Source of the DNA: an uncultured Paracoccaceae bacterium
Lineage (GTDB): Bacteria; Pseudomonadota; Alphaproteobacteria; Rhodobacterales; Rhodobacteraceae
Assembly (NCBI GenBank): GCA_947494675.1
Contig: CANLVP010000001.1
Location: 868,001 to 932,000, forward strand
Length of the DNA: 64,000 nt
Reading direction: 5' to 3'
The notes beneath the pieces were generated by a model. That model was not told the DNA's origin. It searched no databases and was given only the letters and a program-made list of their open reading frames with translations. The position numbers and the translations under genes are program-made. This document shows positions 42,120-51,612 of the stretch, in pieces (positions within the stretch are counted from its first letter, which is position 1; every line of letters starts with the position of its first letter).

Positions 42120-43345
42120 GTGTCCTCTAATTTGGTGGCGACCAGCAGGCCGATTGCCACGAGTTTCAATAAGCATGGCACCCCCGCGTAAAGGAGCGTC
42201 AGCATTGTCAGCGCCGCCGGGGGATTGTTCGCCGCCCCTGCGGTTAATCCGGCCTGTTCCAGCAGCGGCAAAAGCACCACCGCCGCGAAGGCCAGCGTCA
42301 GTTTGTTCACCAGCGACCAAAGCCCGAAGCCCTGCCCGCCGTTGGGAGAGACCTGCGCCATGCGTTTTGCAAACATGGCGGGGAGGAGAGTCAGGTCTGC
42401 TCCGATCGTTGCACCACTTAATACGCAGACAATCGCGAATTGGATGACATCGCCGCTGCCAAGGGTGAGCGTGTAGCCAAACGACAGCACCGCCAGCACC
42501 ATCGCGGTCAGCAGCACGGGCTTGGCCCCGAAGCGGGCTGCTAGGCGTGACCAGACCGGGGCCGAAACAGCGGCGGCCAGAAAAAACAGAACCAAAAGAG
42601 GGCCTTCCCAGCCGACAGCGCCCAAACGGTCGTTGACGTAGAACAGGAAAAGGGTGGAACTGACGGCCAGCGGCGTAGCGTTAAAGAGAGCGAGGATGAG
42701 CAGCCGTTTGGCCAGCGCATCTGACAAAATGTCGCGGATACCCATGGGTGTTTGTGTGGTCCGGCCCCGCCATTCGGGCCACATGTACAAGGCCGCGAGC
42801 GCTGTGAGGGCCGCAAATCCATAGGCAAAGATCGCAAAGGGGCTGTCGGTGAACCCCATCAACACGGTGGGCACGATAGCCGCGATGCAGACGCCCAAAA
42901 GCGCCCCGGTTTCGCGCCATGCCGCAAGGCGCACGTGGCCTGAAGGGTCTGGGCCCGCCTTTGCGATGCCCGTGGCGTAGAAGTTGATCGTGAGGAAGCT
43001 GAAGGCAGAAAAGAGGCTGGTGACCGTGATGGCAAACCACCAAAGCGCCGAAATCGGCGGGGCGATGGCGAAAAGGCCGATCATCGAGATCGCCAGAAGT
43101 GCTGCTCCGCCTGTGACAGCCAGCGCCTTGCTGCGGTTCAAACGCTCGCTGAGCCAGCCAAGGGCCGGATCCTGCACCACATCGATCAGGCGCAGCACAA
43201 AAAGCACCGCGCCAAGGGACGTCAGGCTGACGCCATAGGTTTCGGCATAATAGGCCGGGGCGTAGATGTAGATCGGCAGCCCTGCGGCGCTGATGATCGC
43301 GGCAAAGAGGGAATAGGCGGGCAGGCGGTCGCGCAGGGCGCTCAC
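42116..43345 (-). CDS. GPH-type MFS transporter
   Basis: A 409-aa transporter with 12 predicted helices. The N-terminal region (PIYIYAPAYYAETYGVSL, RLIDVVQDPALGWLSER) matches the glycoside-pentoside-hexuronide/cation symporter family related to MelB. In this lipid-modification context the substrate is probably not a sugar. GTG start overlaps the DUF1365 stop (GTGA), and its stop overlaps the DUF3833 start. Confidence 0.85.
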   Translation of the reverse strand: MSALRDRLPAYSLFAAIISAAGLPIYIYAPAYYAETYGVSLTSLGAVLFVLRLIDVVQDPALGWLSERLNRSKALAVTGGAALLAISMIGLFAIAPPISALWWFAITVTSLFSAFSFLTINFYATGIAKAGPDPSGHVRLAAWRETGALLGVCIAAIVPTVLMGFTDSPFAIFAYGFAALTALAALYMWPEWRGRTTQTPMGIRDILSDALAKRLLILALFNATPLAVSSTLFLFYVNDRLGAVGWEGPLLVLFFLAAAVSAPVWSRLAARFGAKPVLLTAMVLAVLSFGYTLTLGSGDVIQFAIVCVLSGATIGADLTLLPAMFAKRMAQVSPNGGQGFGLWSLVNKLTLAFAAVVLLPLLEQAGLTAGAANNPPAALTMLTLLYAGVPCLLKLVAIGLLVATKLEDT

Positions 43346-44097
43346 CGCGAGACCTCTTCATTCGGTGGGGTCGGTTGGCTGCGGAAGGTCGCGCCCTTCC
43401 ACCAGAGCTTGATCGCTTGCCAATGGATCAGGGTCAGCACCCGGCGCGAGCCGAAGGGGCGGCGCAAAGCGGCCCAGAGGATGCCGGTGTTTGTCAGCGG
43501 TGCGCGCGGGCCTTTGAGTGTGGCGATGACGCCGCCGTTGCCGCGCGAATAGTCGATGACGATGTGAATGTCAGATTCTGAGATATCAAATCTGAACACA
43601 TATCCGCCTTCTATTGGCTGAAATGGTGAAACATGCATGATTTTCTGCGCAGCGAGTGTTTCGTCTTTTGTGATCTCGCGCAGGTCATCATGGGCGCAAA
43701 GATAGCTGTGGCGGTCGCCAAAAGTGTTGGTGACCTCGGCAATGACGCAGCGCAGCACGCCCGCGTTATCATGGCAAAGCCAAAAGGCGACGGGGTTGAA
43801 GACATGGCCCAGCAGGCGCGGCTGTGCCAGCAGGTCAATGCGGCCGGTTAGGGTGATCTGATGCGCTTGCAGGATGTCGCGGACCCAAGCGGCCCCCCTG
43901 CCCTGTTTTGGCGCGCCGCCGTGGTCGCGGTCTTGCAGTGACATCAGGTTGCTGCCGTTGCGGGCAAAAAGGCCGGGGGATTGCACGTCCGCTTCTGCGT
44001 CCAGCAGCACATAGTCGATGGAATAGCGAAAGGCGTTTTTCACCGCCCCACGCCGACCATGATAGGTCTCGCCCGATATGTGCTGGACCTGGGTCAC
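43342..44097 (-). CDS. DUF1365 protein
   Basis: A 251-aa member of DUF1365, a family always near FAD oxidoreductases and fatty acid methylases. Typical segments are HGRRGAVKNAFRY, LLGHVFNPVAFWLCHD and VTNTFGDRHSY. Biochemical function is not established; a part in unsaturated or modified fatty acid metabolism is inferred from synteny. GTG start overlaps the upstream stop (GTGA). Confidence 0.83.
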   Translation of the reverse strand: MTQVQHISGETYHGRRGAVKNAFRYSIDYVLLDAEADVQSPGLFARNGSNLMSLQDRDHGGAPKQGRGAAWVRDILQAHQITLTGRIDLLAQPRLLGHVFNPVAFWLCHDNAGVLRCVIAEVTNTFGDRHSYLCAHDDLREITKDETLAAQKIMHVSPFQPIEGGYVFRFDISESDIHIVIDYSRGNGGVIATLKGPRAPLTNTGILWAALRRPFGSRRVLTLIHWQAIKLWWKGATFRSQPTPPNEEVSR

Positions 44098-45389
44098 TCT
44101 GCCGCCATCTCAAGCCGTTCCACCGCGTTGAGCGCATGCACAACGTCATAGGCAGAGGCGAGCCCGTCTTCGTGGAAACCGTTCTTCATCCAAGCGCCAC
44201 AGAACCATGTGCGGTTTGATCCGTTCAGCGCGGCGGCTGTTTTCTGCGCCTCAAGTGCTGCCATATCGTAAACCGGGTGGCGTAGGGTGGCTGTGTCCCA
44301 GATCAGATCGTCGCGGATGGGGCGGGTTGAATTGAGCGTCACCATAAAGTCGCCGCCAGTGATCGACGGTTGGAGCGAGTTCATCCAATAGGTCAGATCG
44401 ATCTGGTCCGAGGCTTTGCCGCGATCCTCGGTATAAATCCAAGAGGCCCAGACCTGTTTGCGCTTGGGCATCACAGAGGTGTCCGAGTGCAGCACGATAT
44501 CGTTGGGCTGATAGCGGATTGCGCCCAGCGTCGCTTTTTCGGTGGGGGTCGGATCAGAGAGCATTGCCAAGGTATCGTCGGAATGGCTGGCAAAGATCAC
44601 CTCATCAAAGCTTTCCCATGCGCCACCTGACTTGACCTCAACCCCGAAGGGCGTGCGGCGGACGGTTTCGACGGGGGTGCCAAGGCGGATGTCGACACCG
44701 CGCCGTTCCATATCAGCGCCAAGGCGGTTCACGTATTCAATGCTGCCGCCCGTCACGGTGTACCATTGGTGCTGTCCGGTGACGCCCAAGAGCGCGTGAT
44801 TGTCAAAGAACCGCAGCAGCGCGTAGGCGGGGAAATCCATGATCTGTTCTTTGGGCGTGGACCAGATCGCGCCGGAGAACGGCAAGAGGTAGTGGTCACG
44901 GAAGAAGGCGGACAGGCCGAGTTTGTCCAGCAGGCCGCCCACGGTCAGGCTTTCGTCGGCGGCTGCGGCAAGCCCGTGTTTGTTGAAATGCAGGATGTCG
45001 CGGACCATGCGCAGAAACCGGGGGCTGACCGTGTTCATCCGCTGGGCGAAAAGCGCATCCATCGAAGTCAGCGCGTATTCAAGGCGGCCGCCATCAAAGC
45101 TGGCGCCAAAGCTCATATTGCTTTTCTCGACCGGGACCTCGAGGTGTTCAAAAAGGGCGGTGAGATTGGGGTAATTGGCGTAGTTGAAGACGATAAAACC
45201 GGTATCCACGGCGATGTCGCGGTTGGGGCCTGCCATCCGGGTGCGGGCATGACCGCCAAGACGCGCGGCACTTTCAAACAAGACGACACGGTGGTCGTTG
45301 GCCAGCAGATGCGCCGCCCCCATGCCCGATATGCCAGCCCCGACGACGGCCACCTTACGCGGGGCCGCGGTTGCAGTTTCAAATGGCAT
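44094..45389 (-). CDS. FAD-dependent amine oxidase-type oxidoreductase
   Basis: A 431-aa NAD/FAD-binding protein (COG2907 type). The dinucleotide motif is VVGAGISGMGAAHLL, followed by the GG motif RLGGHAR and VDTGFIVFNYANYPNL. It heads the five-gene minus-strand operon next to rpoE-chrR; in Rhodobacter sphaeroides the corresponding gene belongs to the RpoE regulon and has been linked to methylated/furan fatty acid formation. It has an AGGA Shine-Dalgarno and a T[G/C]ATCC-N18-TAAACA promoter ~24 bases upstream. Confidence 0.85.
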   Translation of the reverse strand: MPFETATAAPRKVAVVGAGISGMGAAHLLANDHRVVLFESAARLGGHARTRMAGPNRDIAVDTGFIVFNYANYPNLTALFEHLEVPVEKSNMSFGASFDGGRLEYALTSMDALFAQRMNTVSPRFLRMVRDILHFNKHGLAAAADESLTVGGLLDKLGLSAFFRDHYLLPFSGAIWSTPKEQIMDFPAYALLRFFDNHALLGVTGQHQWYTVTGGSIEYVNRLGADMERRGVDIRLGTPVETVRRTPFGVEVKSGGAWESFDEVIFASHSDDTLAMLSDPTPTEKATLGAIRYQPNDIVLHSDTSVMPKRKQVWASWIYTEDRGKASDQIDLTYWMNSLQPSITGGDFMVTLNSTRPIRDDLIWDTATLRHPVYDMAALEAQKTAAALNGSNRTWFCGAWMKNGFHEDGLASAYDVVHALNAVERLEMAAE

Positions 45390-45419
45390 GGAAGGTCCTC
45401 ATCACTTTGATCGTTAACA

Positions 45420-45449
45420 TGTTTACGTCACGCGGCGGGCTCCGGATGA
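45420..45449 (-). promoter_or_regulatory. Putative RpoE promoter, FAD-oxidoreductase operon
   Basis: On the minus strand TCATCC (45449-45444), 18 bases, TAAACA (45425-45420). It mirrors the divergent promoter at 45478-45507 in both -10 and spacing. A start near 45413 would leave a short leader with a well-placed AGGA. Confidence 0.6.
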
Positions 45450-45477
45450 GTTTGAATTACAAAAACAGAGAACTTTG

Positions 45478-45507
45478 TGATCCGATACCCCCCCATTGCC
45501 GTAAACA
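45478..45507 (+). promoter_or_regulatory. Putative RpoE autoregulatory promoter
   Basis: TGATCC (45478-45483), 18 bases, TAAACA (45502-45507). The -35 matches the TGATC element known for the Rhodobacter RpoE/ChrR system. The implied transcript start, around 45513-45515, excludes the ATG at 45512 as the rpoE start. Confidence 0.65.
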
Positions 45508-45559
45508 GTGCATGTTGACGACGACACAAGACATAACAAAACCGGATGCGGCGGTTGCG

Positions 45560-46168
45560 ATGGGGCTATATGGTCCTGATCAGGCGCGCCAATCCGGTGC
45601 TGCGGGGACGAAACGGTTGAACCAGACGGATACTTCCAAGCGTATGATGTGGGTGGCCCACGTTGTTGCGATCCGTGATCGGCAAGACCGCGAGGCCTTT
45701 GCAGAGCTGTTTGCGCATTTCGCGCCGCGGGTGAAATCCTTTCTGATGAAGTCAGGCACAAGCCCCGACATGGCAGAGGAATGCGCGCAGGATGTCATGG
45801 TGACCCTTTGGCGCAAGGCGGCGATGTTTGATCCCGCCAAGGCCAGCGTCAGCACATGGATTTTTACGATCGCGCGGAACCGTCGGATCGACATTCTGCG
45901 CAAACAACGACGCCCCGAGCCAGAAGACCTGCCCTGGGGCCCCGAAGCAGAGCCGGATCAAGCCGACGCGCTGGCGCTGCAACAAGAGACGTCAAAACTG
46001 GGCGCGGCCTTGGCCGAATTGCCCGAAAAACAGCGGACGCTGATCGAAAAGGCCTATTTCGGGGACCTTTCGCACAGTGAAATCGCTGAACAGACAGGGT
46101 TGCCGCTTGGCACAATCAAATCCCGTATCCGGCTGGCGCTTGAGCGTTTGCGCCACGTTATGAAGTGA
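45560..46168 (+). CDS. rpoE: ECF sigma factor RpoE (ChrR-controlled, ECF11-like)
   Basis: A group IV sigma factor. Region 2 spans DREAFAELFAHFAPRVKSFLMK to DVMVTLWRKA and TWIFTIARNRRIDILRK; region 4 spans LGAALAELPEKQRTLIEKAYFGDLSHSEIAEQTGLPLGTIKSRI. It should activate the singlet-oxygen response when ChrR is inactivated. Start choice is uncertain: ATG 45560 gives 202 aa; ATG 45641/45644 gives about 175 aa, nearer the usual size; ATG 45512 is too close to the predicted transcript start. chrR follows after six bases. Confidence 0.88.
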   Translation: MGLYGPDQARQSGAAGTKRLNQTDTSKRMMWVAHVVAIRDRQDREAFAELFAHFAPRVKSFLMKSGTSPDMAEECAQDVMVTLWRKAAMFDPAKASVSTWIFTIARNRRIDILRKQRRPEPEDLPWGPEAEPDQADALALQQETSKLGAALAELPEKQRTLIEKAYFGDLSHSEIAEQTGLPLGTIKSRIRLALERLRHVMK

Positions 46169-46174
46169 ACAGAT

Positions 46175-46819
46175 ATGACAAAGATTAAACACCACCTGAC
46201 CGATGCCCTGTTGATGGGCTATGCCGCTGGCACCTTGCCAGAGGCGTTCAACCTTGTCGTCGCCACCCACATCAGCATGTGCGACGATTGTCGCGCGGCC
46301 CTGGCCGAGTTTGATGCCGTGGGCGGTGAGGTCATGATGGCGACCGATGCCGCTGATCTGGCAGAGGACAGTCTGGCAGCGACGCTCGACAAGATCGCCA
46401 ATGCCCCGGCCGCCCCAAAGGTGCGGCCGCGTGAAAGTGGCGTGTTCCCGACACCGTTGCAGGACTATGTGAATGGCGATCTGAGCGCTGTGAAGTGGCG
46501 CAAGATTGGCGGCGGCGTGAGCCAGGCCGTGTTGCCGACGTCGAAGGATGCGACCGTGCGGTTGCTGCATATCCCCGCAGGCACCGCTGTGCCGGACCAT
46601 GGCCACCGCGGGACGGAGCTGACGCTTGTTTTGCAGGGCGCCTTTGTGGATGAGACCGATCGCTTTGGCGCAGGCGACGTTGAGGTTGCGAACGAAGACC
46701 TCAACCACACACCCGTGGCAGAACCGGGCATGGATTGTATCTGCTTGGCCGCCACAGACGCGCCGCTGCGGTTCAACGGGCTGATGCCCCGCATTGTTCA
46801 GCGTTTCGTCGGGATTTAA
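46175..46819 (+). CDS. chrR: Zinc anti-sigma factor ChrR
   Basis: A 214-aa anti-sigma factor. The N-terminal zinc anti-sigma domain has H6, H32, C36 and C39 (HISMCDDC), and the C-terminal cupin has H142, H144, E148 and H178, each matching, within one position, the zinc ligands known for Rhodobacter ChrR. The protein would hold RpoE inactive until singlet oxygen or organic hydroperoxide acts through the cupin domain. It is co-transcribed with rpoE and followed by a strong terminator. Confidence 0.95.
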   Translation: MTKIKHHLTDALLMGYAAGTLPEAFNLVVATHISMCDDCRAALAEFDAVGGEVMMATDAADLAEDSLAATLDKIANAPAAPKVRPRESGVFPTPLQDYVNGDLSAVKWRKIGGGVSQAVLPTSKDATVRLLHIPAGTAVPDHGHRGTELTLVLQGAFVDETDRFGAGDVEVANEDLNHTPVAEPGMDCICLAATDAPLRFNGLMPRIVQRFVGI

Positions 46820-46847
46820 CCCCACCCTCACACACAGACGAAACGCA

Positions 46848-46882
46848 AAAGCCCCGGTCGCGCGACCGGGGCTTTCGTTTTT
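46848..46882. terminator. Bidirectional rho-independent terminator
   Basis: AAAGCCCCGGTCG (46848-46860) pairs with CGACCGGGGCTTT (46863-46875), followed by CGTTTTT. It ends chrR on the plus strand and, with the A-run on the other side, could end the convergent desaturase transcript. Confidence 0.85.
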
Positions 46883-46897
46883 GGATCGGGGCCGGGT

Positions 46898-47923
46898 TTA
46901 GGCGACGGCGAGTTGCCGCGCGGCCTTGAACGACACAAGACGACGGTTCGCGCTATCCCACAGATCAAGGTTGGCGCACTTGAAGCTTTCCAGCAGCGTC
47001 ATGCGGCTGCAATCGACCAGTTCTTCGTGGTCGCGCAGCACCTCACCCAAGCGATAAAACGGGATACGGCTATAGAGATGGTGCACATGGTGGATGCCGA
47101 TATTGGCCGAAAACCAACGCAAGACCGGCGGCAGATCATAGTGAGAGCTGCCGTGCAACGCCGCTTCGTGCAGCTGCCATTCTTCGTTTTCGTCCCACTG
47201 CGTGTCTTCGAATTGGTGCTGGACATAGAACAGCCAGACACCAATGGACGCAGCCATCAGGGACGAGGGCAGCATCACCAAAAACAGTGCGGCCCAGCCG
47301 CCAAAGTAGACGATGACCGACATGATCGCGAGGATCGCCAGGTTCGTGCCCATGGCGGAAATCCAGTATTTCTTTTCCCGCGTCATAAAGCCGTAGGGGA
47401 TACGGTTCTGCAAAAGGAACATGTAGCCCGGCCCGAGGCCGAACATCACCAGCGGGTGGCGGTAGGCGCGGTATGTCAGGCGGCCAAAGCGGCTGCGCTG
47501 GTGGTATTCGTCAACGGTAAGCGTTTTGATGTCGCCCATGCCGCGATGATCCAGATCACCGGCGTGGCTATGGTGGATCGCATGGGCGCGACGCCAGACA
47601 TCGTAAGGCGTGAGGGTCAGCACCCCAAGGCTACGTCCGACCCAATCGCTAACCGTGCGGTTACCAAAGAACGACCCATGGCCGCAGTCGTGCTGAATAC
47701 AAAACAGCCGCAACAGAAACGCGCCATTCAGCACCGAAATCAGGAACGCGCCCAGATAGCTATATTGTGCCGTCCAGCAGGCCAGCACCCAAAGCACCAC
47801 AAAGGGCACAAGGCTGACTGCTAATTCAAAGCTGCTACGAAGGCTGTTGGGTTCACGGTATTGGGCGAGGATCCGCACCCAATCGCGGGCGTCCGCAATG
47901 GACGGGTTTTTCGTTTTTGTCAT
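46898..47923 (-). CDS. Membrane fatty acid desaturase
   Basis: A 341-aa inner-membrane desaturase with the three histidine boxes of the di-iron family: HDCGH, HHSHAGD (HAIHH upstream) and HHVHH. Several hydrophobic helices lie between the boxes. It would introduce a double bond into acyl chains, or hydroxylate, using O2. It converges with rpoE-chrR but has its own promoter region containing the inverted repeat at 47979-48006. Whether it is part of the RpoE regulon is not shown; no TGATCC promoter was noticed. Confidence 0.87.
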   Translation of the reverse strand: MTKTKNPSIADARDWVRILAQYREPNSLRSSFELAVSLVPFVVLWVLACWTAQYSYLGAFLISVLNGAFLLRLFCIQHDCGHGSFFGNRTVSDWVGRSLGVLTLTPYDVWRRAHAIHHSHAGDLDHRGMGDIKTLTVDEYHQRSRFGRLTYRAYRHPLVMFGLGPGYMFLLQNRIPYGFMTREKKYWISAMGTNLAILAIMSVIVYFGGWAALFLVMLPSSLMAASIGVWLFYVQHQFEDTQWDENEEWQLHEAALHGSSHYDLPPVLRWFSANIGIHHVHHLYSRIPFYRLGEVLRDHEELVDCSRMTLLESFKCANLDLWDSANRRLVSFKAARQLAVA

Positions 47924-47978
47924 GACTGCCGATTTGTTACCTGCACCTGCGATACAGCAAACCTGACATATAGCAAAT

Positions 47979-48006
47979 GAACATTTCCCTTATGCGGTAA
48001 ATGTTC
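47979..48006. repeat. Inverted repeat upstream of the desaturase gene
   Basis: GAACATTT (47979-47986), 12 bases, AAATGTTC (47999-48006), perfect 8-bp arms. It lies 56 bases before the desaturase start and three bases after the end of the lipoprotein gene. It may be an operator or a transcript-end hairpin. Confidence 0.4.
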
Positions 48007-48008
48007 TG

Positions 48009-48458
48009 CTATTGGGTCTGAGCCTCAAGCCCCTGCCCCTGATCGGTGACGCGCGACACGGCCCAGCGGGTGATCCGGCTTTCATCGTCCCAAGCGAGCG
48101 GAATGTATGCGCCATTCTTCTTCAGCCAGCCATCACCACCCGGCGACAGATAGAAAACGCGACCCGCGTAAGCACCTGAAACAACGGCGTAATCTTCGGT
48201 CATCTGGACAGTTCCAGCGGGACCTTGGGTGGAACCGGCGCAAACCGTCTCACCCCCGCGACAGGGGGCAAGGGTATAGCTGTGCAGCTCTCCATGCTCT
48301 GTCGTCAGGATCGACACGGGGCCGGTGTCAAAGGGTTGGTCCGAAAACGCATTGGCCCAGGCGCGCTGCACCTCAACGGGGTTTTGCTCAAAGGTAAACG
48401 GCTCACCGGGCGCGCAGGCGGCGAGCGTCAGAAGGGGCAGGACAAGGGCAAGGCGCAT
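48009..48458 (-). CDS. Lipoprotein of unknown function
   Basis: A 149-aa protein with a lipoprotein signal peptide: MRLALVLPLLTLAAC, lipobox LAAC with the acylated Cys at residue 15. The mature part is small and acidic with one further Cys pair (CRGGETVC). No family was recognised. The start at 48458 has GGAG nearby; an ATG four codons earlier would place residues before the charged N-region and is less likely. The rmuC gene ends 36 bases upstream on the same strand. Confidence 0.7.
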   Translation of the reverse strand: MRLALVLPLLTLAACAPGEPFTFEQNPVEVQRAWANAFSDQPFDTGPVSILTTEHGELHSYTLAPCRGGETVCAGSTQGPAGTVQMTEDYAVVSGAYAGRVFYLSPGGDGWLKKNGAYIPLAWDDESRITRWAVSRVTDQGQGLEAQTQ

Positions 48459-48494
48459 GGTCGTCTCCAAGCTGGGGTTGTGCTGATCCTGCCC

Positions 48495-49730
48495 TTAGGT
48501 GCCGGGGGGTGCAAGGGGGACGACCTTTTCGTCGTCGGGGGCGAGTTCCTCAAAGTCGAAATTGCCAAGGCGGTTGGCGCGTTTGCCGGCCTTGCCCGCT
48601 GAAATTTTGATGTCTTCGACATCCTTTGAGGCCTGCGCAAAATGCTTATCAAGATTGCCCACTCGGGTCACAAGCCGTTCCACATCACCGCCCAACAGCG
48701 CCAGTTCTTTACGGATGGCACCGGTCTGTTCGCGCATCCGGGCGTCTTTCAGGATCGCGCGCATCGTGTTGAGCGTGGCCATGCAGGTGGTGGGTGAGAC
48801 GATCCAGACGCGGGCGTCGAACCCTTCGCGCACCACGGCAGGCAGGCGGGCGTGCAGTTCGGCATAGACCGCCTCGGACGGCAGAAACATGATCGCGCCG
48901 TCGGCGGTTTCGCCTTCGATAATGTATTTTTCCGAGATTGCTTTGATGTGGACACGCACCGCATTGCCAAGGTCGCGCAAGGCGATCTTCTGCATCTCTG
49001 GCGTCTCGGCAGAGGCCAGCGCCTCATAGGCCTCAAACGGGAATTTTGCATCGATTACGATGGGGCCCGGTGGATTAGGCAGGTGGATCAGGCAATCGGC
49101 GCGTTTGCCGTTCGACAGCGTGGCTTGCAGCGCGTAGGCGTCGGCAGGCAGCGCCTTGGACACGATATCGGTCAGTTGGATTTCGCCGAACATGCCACGC
49201 CGCTGTTTGTTGGACAGGATGTCTTGCAGCGTCAGCACGTCGCCGGACAGCTTTTCGATTTTCGACTGCGCCTTGTCGATTGTGGCGAGCCGTTCCTGCA
49301 ATTCGGTCAGCTGCTTGGTAGATTTCTCGGACGACCCGGTGAGGGTTTCTTTCATCTTTTCCTGCATGTCCGACAGGGACCGCGCGGACTTGAGCGCGTT
49401 GTCGGCAAGCCGTTCGGCGACCTGCGCGTTTACCTCGGCCAAACGGGTTTCCATGGTCTGGATCACGCGGACCTGCGCCGTGGCCTGGGCGTCGCTGACC
49501 GTTTGGATGTTGCCTGCAAGCTGGCTTTGATTGGCGTTGAGGACCTGTACATCCTCACCCAGTCGGGTGACTTGGGTCGCGACAAAATTCACCGCTTGTG
49601 CCGATTGCCCCGCGCGGCGGACGGCGAGGATCAGCAGGATCACGATCAGCGTGGTCAGCACCGCCGCGATGAGGATGCCGATGACCAGCGGGTCGCTGAG
49701 ATTGATAGTTTGCCCTGCAATTTCAATCAT
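48495..49730 (-). CDS. rmuC: DNA recombination protein RmuC
   Basis: A 411-aa protein: one N-terminal membrane helix ([23 protein letters not shown]), a coiled coil (about 40-180, rich in Q/A/E) and the RmuC nuclease-like domain (from about 185; [37 protein letters not shown]). RmuC limits inversions at short repeats and counters phage or mobile DNA. Its start overlaps the mutL stop by four bases, so the two DNA-maintenance genes are coupled. Confidence 0.92.
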   Translation of the reverse strand: MIEIAGQTINLSDPLVIGILIAAVLTTLIVILLILAVRRAGQSAQAVNFVATQVTRLGEDVQVLNANQSQLAGNIQTVSDAQATAQVRVIQTMETRLAEVNAQVAERLADNALKSARSLSDMQEKMKETLTGSSEKSTKQLTELQERLATIDKAQSKIEKLSGDVLTLQDILSNKQRRGMFGEIQLTDIVSKALPADAYALQATLSNGKRADCLIHLPNPPGPIVIDAKFPFEAYEALASAETPEMQKIALRDLGNAVRVHIKAISEKYIIEGETADGAIMFLPSEAVYAELHARLPAVVREGFDARVWIVSPTTCMATLNTMRAILKDARMREQTGAIRKELALLGGDVERLVTRVGNLDKHFAQASKDVEDIKISAGKAGKRANRLGNFDFEELAPDDEKVVPLAPPGT

Positions 49731-51538
49731 GTGCGCCCAAAGAGCCGTTCGATATCGGTCATCTTGAGTTCAACATAGGTGGGCCGCCCGTGATTGCATT
49801 GGCCGGAGTTTGGCGTCGCCTCCATCTCGCGCAGGAGCGCGTTCATCTCGGGCGCGGACATGCGGCGGCCTGTGCGGACAGAGCCATGGCAAGCGACGCG
49901 AGAGAGGATCGCGTTCAGCTTCGCTTCCAACAGTTTGCTGTCGCCTTGGTCGGCCAGTTCATCAAGGATGTCGCGGATGAAGGCGGTGGCGTTGACCTCG
50001 CCCAGCAAGGCGGGCGTTTCGCGCACAGCGATGGACCCGCCGCCAAAAGGTTCGATGGTCAGGCCAAGGCGGGCAAGATCGGCGGTAATGGCAGTGAGGC
50101 TCGCGACTTCGTTGTCGGTCAGGTCGATAATCTCGGGGATCAAAAGGGCCTGCACCGCCACGCCATTGGCGGCCATCTGGGTCTTGAGCTTTTCATAGAC
50201 CAGCCGTTCGTGGGCGGCATGGGCGTCGACAAGGATCATCCCCGATGTGGTCTGCGCAAGGATGTAGTTTTCGTGCAACTGCGCGCGGGCGGCCCCAAGG
50301 GGGAGCGCCTCATCCGGCGTGGTGTCTTCCAGCACGGGTTCAACGCGGGCAGAGCGATGCTCGGCAAAGCCCGACTGAAAGGTCATGGATTGCGCGGTGA
50401 ACTGGCTGCTGGGGCGGTCCATCTGGTAGACGCGCGGTTCGGGCGCGGGGGCCTGCATCGCACCAAGGGTGGCCCCGGCGACGGTGGTCGAGGCGCGGTG
50501 GCCCGCCCCTGCCAGCATATGGCGAAGGCCGGACACGATCAGTCCGCGTACAGTGCCGGGGTCGCGAAAGCGGACCTCTGACTTGGCGGGGTGCACGTTG
50601 ACGTCAACGAGCGTGGGGTCGCAATCGATGAAGAGTGCCGCGACCGGGTGGCGGTCGCGACTGAGGACGTCCATATAACCTGCCCGCAGCGCACCAAGCA
50701 GCATTTTGTCGCGGACGGGACGGCCATTCACAAACAGGAACTGCGCGATGGCGGCACCACGGCTGTAGGTGGGCAGGGCGGCGTATCCGGTCAGGTGGAA
50801 CCCGTCGCGTTCGGCGTCCAAGGGCACGGCGTTGTCGGCAAATTCACGGCCCAACACGCTACGCAAACGGCCATGCAGCGCATCAAACAGATCGCCGCTT
50901 TCGGCATCGGCGCGGAATGTCGTGCGTTGGTCGCCGCCGGTGGTATCGCGCAGGACGAAGGTGATGAAGGGCTCTGCCATGGCAAGGCGCTTGACCACAT
51001 CCGTAATCGCCTGATTTTCGGCGCGGTCAGAGCGGAGGAATTTCAGCCGCGCGGGCGTGGCGTAAAAGAGATCGCGCAGCTCAACCACGGTGCCGGCGTT
51101 GAGGGCGGCGGGTTTGACGGCAGAGGGCTGACCGCCCGCGACGTTGATCATCGCGGCGTCATCGCCTGCGCGGCTGGTGATGGTCAAACGGCCAACCGCG
51201 CCAAGCGACGGCAGCGCCTCGCCCCGGAAGCCAAAGGAATGGATGTTCAACAGATCGGAGCCGTCGATCTTGCTGGTGGCGTGACGCGAGAGGGCCAACG
51301 GCAGGTCGCCGGGGGCGATGCCACAGCCATCGTCGGTCACACGGATCAGGGTCTTGCCGCCATCGGCAATCGTGACCTCAATCCGGGTCGCACCGGCATC
51401 GATGCTGTTTTCCACCAGCTCTTTGACGGCAGAGGCCGGACGTTCCACGACCTCACCCGCCGCGATGCGGTTGATGGCGGCATCATCCAACTGCCGGATC
51501 ACCGGCTGGGGCCTTATCTGGGGGTCAGCGACAGACAT
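49727..51538 (-). CDS. mutL: DNA mismatch repair protein MutL
   Basis: A 603-aa MutL. The GHKL ATPase has [20 protein letters not shown] and [10 protein letters not shown]. The C-terminal domain carries [12 protein letters not shown], corresponding to the DQHA-x2-E-x4-E endonuclease motif with Ala in place of Gln, plus ACHGS and CNHGRPT, so nicking activity is expected, in line with the lack of MutH in alphaproteobacteria. It leads the mutL-rmuC pair. Confidence 0.94.
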   Translation of the reverse strand: MSVADPQIRPQPVIRQLDDAAINRIAAGEVVERPASAVKELVENSIDAGATRIEVTIADGGKTLIRVTDDGCGIAPGDLPLALSRHATSKIDGSDLLNIHSFGFRGEALPSLGAVGRLTITSRAGDDAAMINVAGGQPSAVKPAALNAGTVVELRDLFYATPARLKFLRSDRAENQAITDVVKRLAMAEPFITFVLRDTTGGDQRTTFRADAESGDLFDALHGRLRSVLGREFADNAVPLDAERDGFHLTGYAALPTYSRGAAIAQFLFVNGRPVRDKMLLGALRAGYMDVLSRDRHPVAALFIDCDPTLVDVNVHPAKSEVRFRDPGTVRGLIVSGLRHMLAGAGHRASTTVAGATLGAMQAPAPEPRVYQMDRPSSQFTAQSMTFQSGFAEHRSARVEPVLEDTTPDEALPLGAARAQLHENYILAQTTSGMILVDAHAAHERLVYEKLKTQMAANGVAVQALLIPEIIDLTDNEVASLTAITADLARLGLTIEPFGGGSIAVRETPALLGEVNATAFIRDILDELADQGDSKLLEAKLNAILSRVACHGSVRTGRRMSAPEMNALLREMEATPNSGQCNHGRPTYVELKMTDIERLFGRT

Positions 51539-51612
51539 GCCACAATTTATAGCATGGCCGCCTGCGATTCTACGAGGGGGAAATCGACCGGTTTAGAGCA
51601 TGGTGAACGGGC

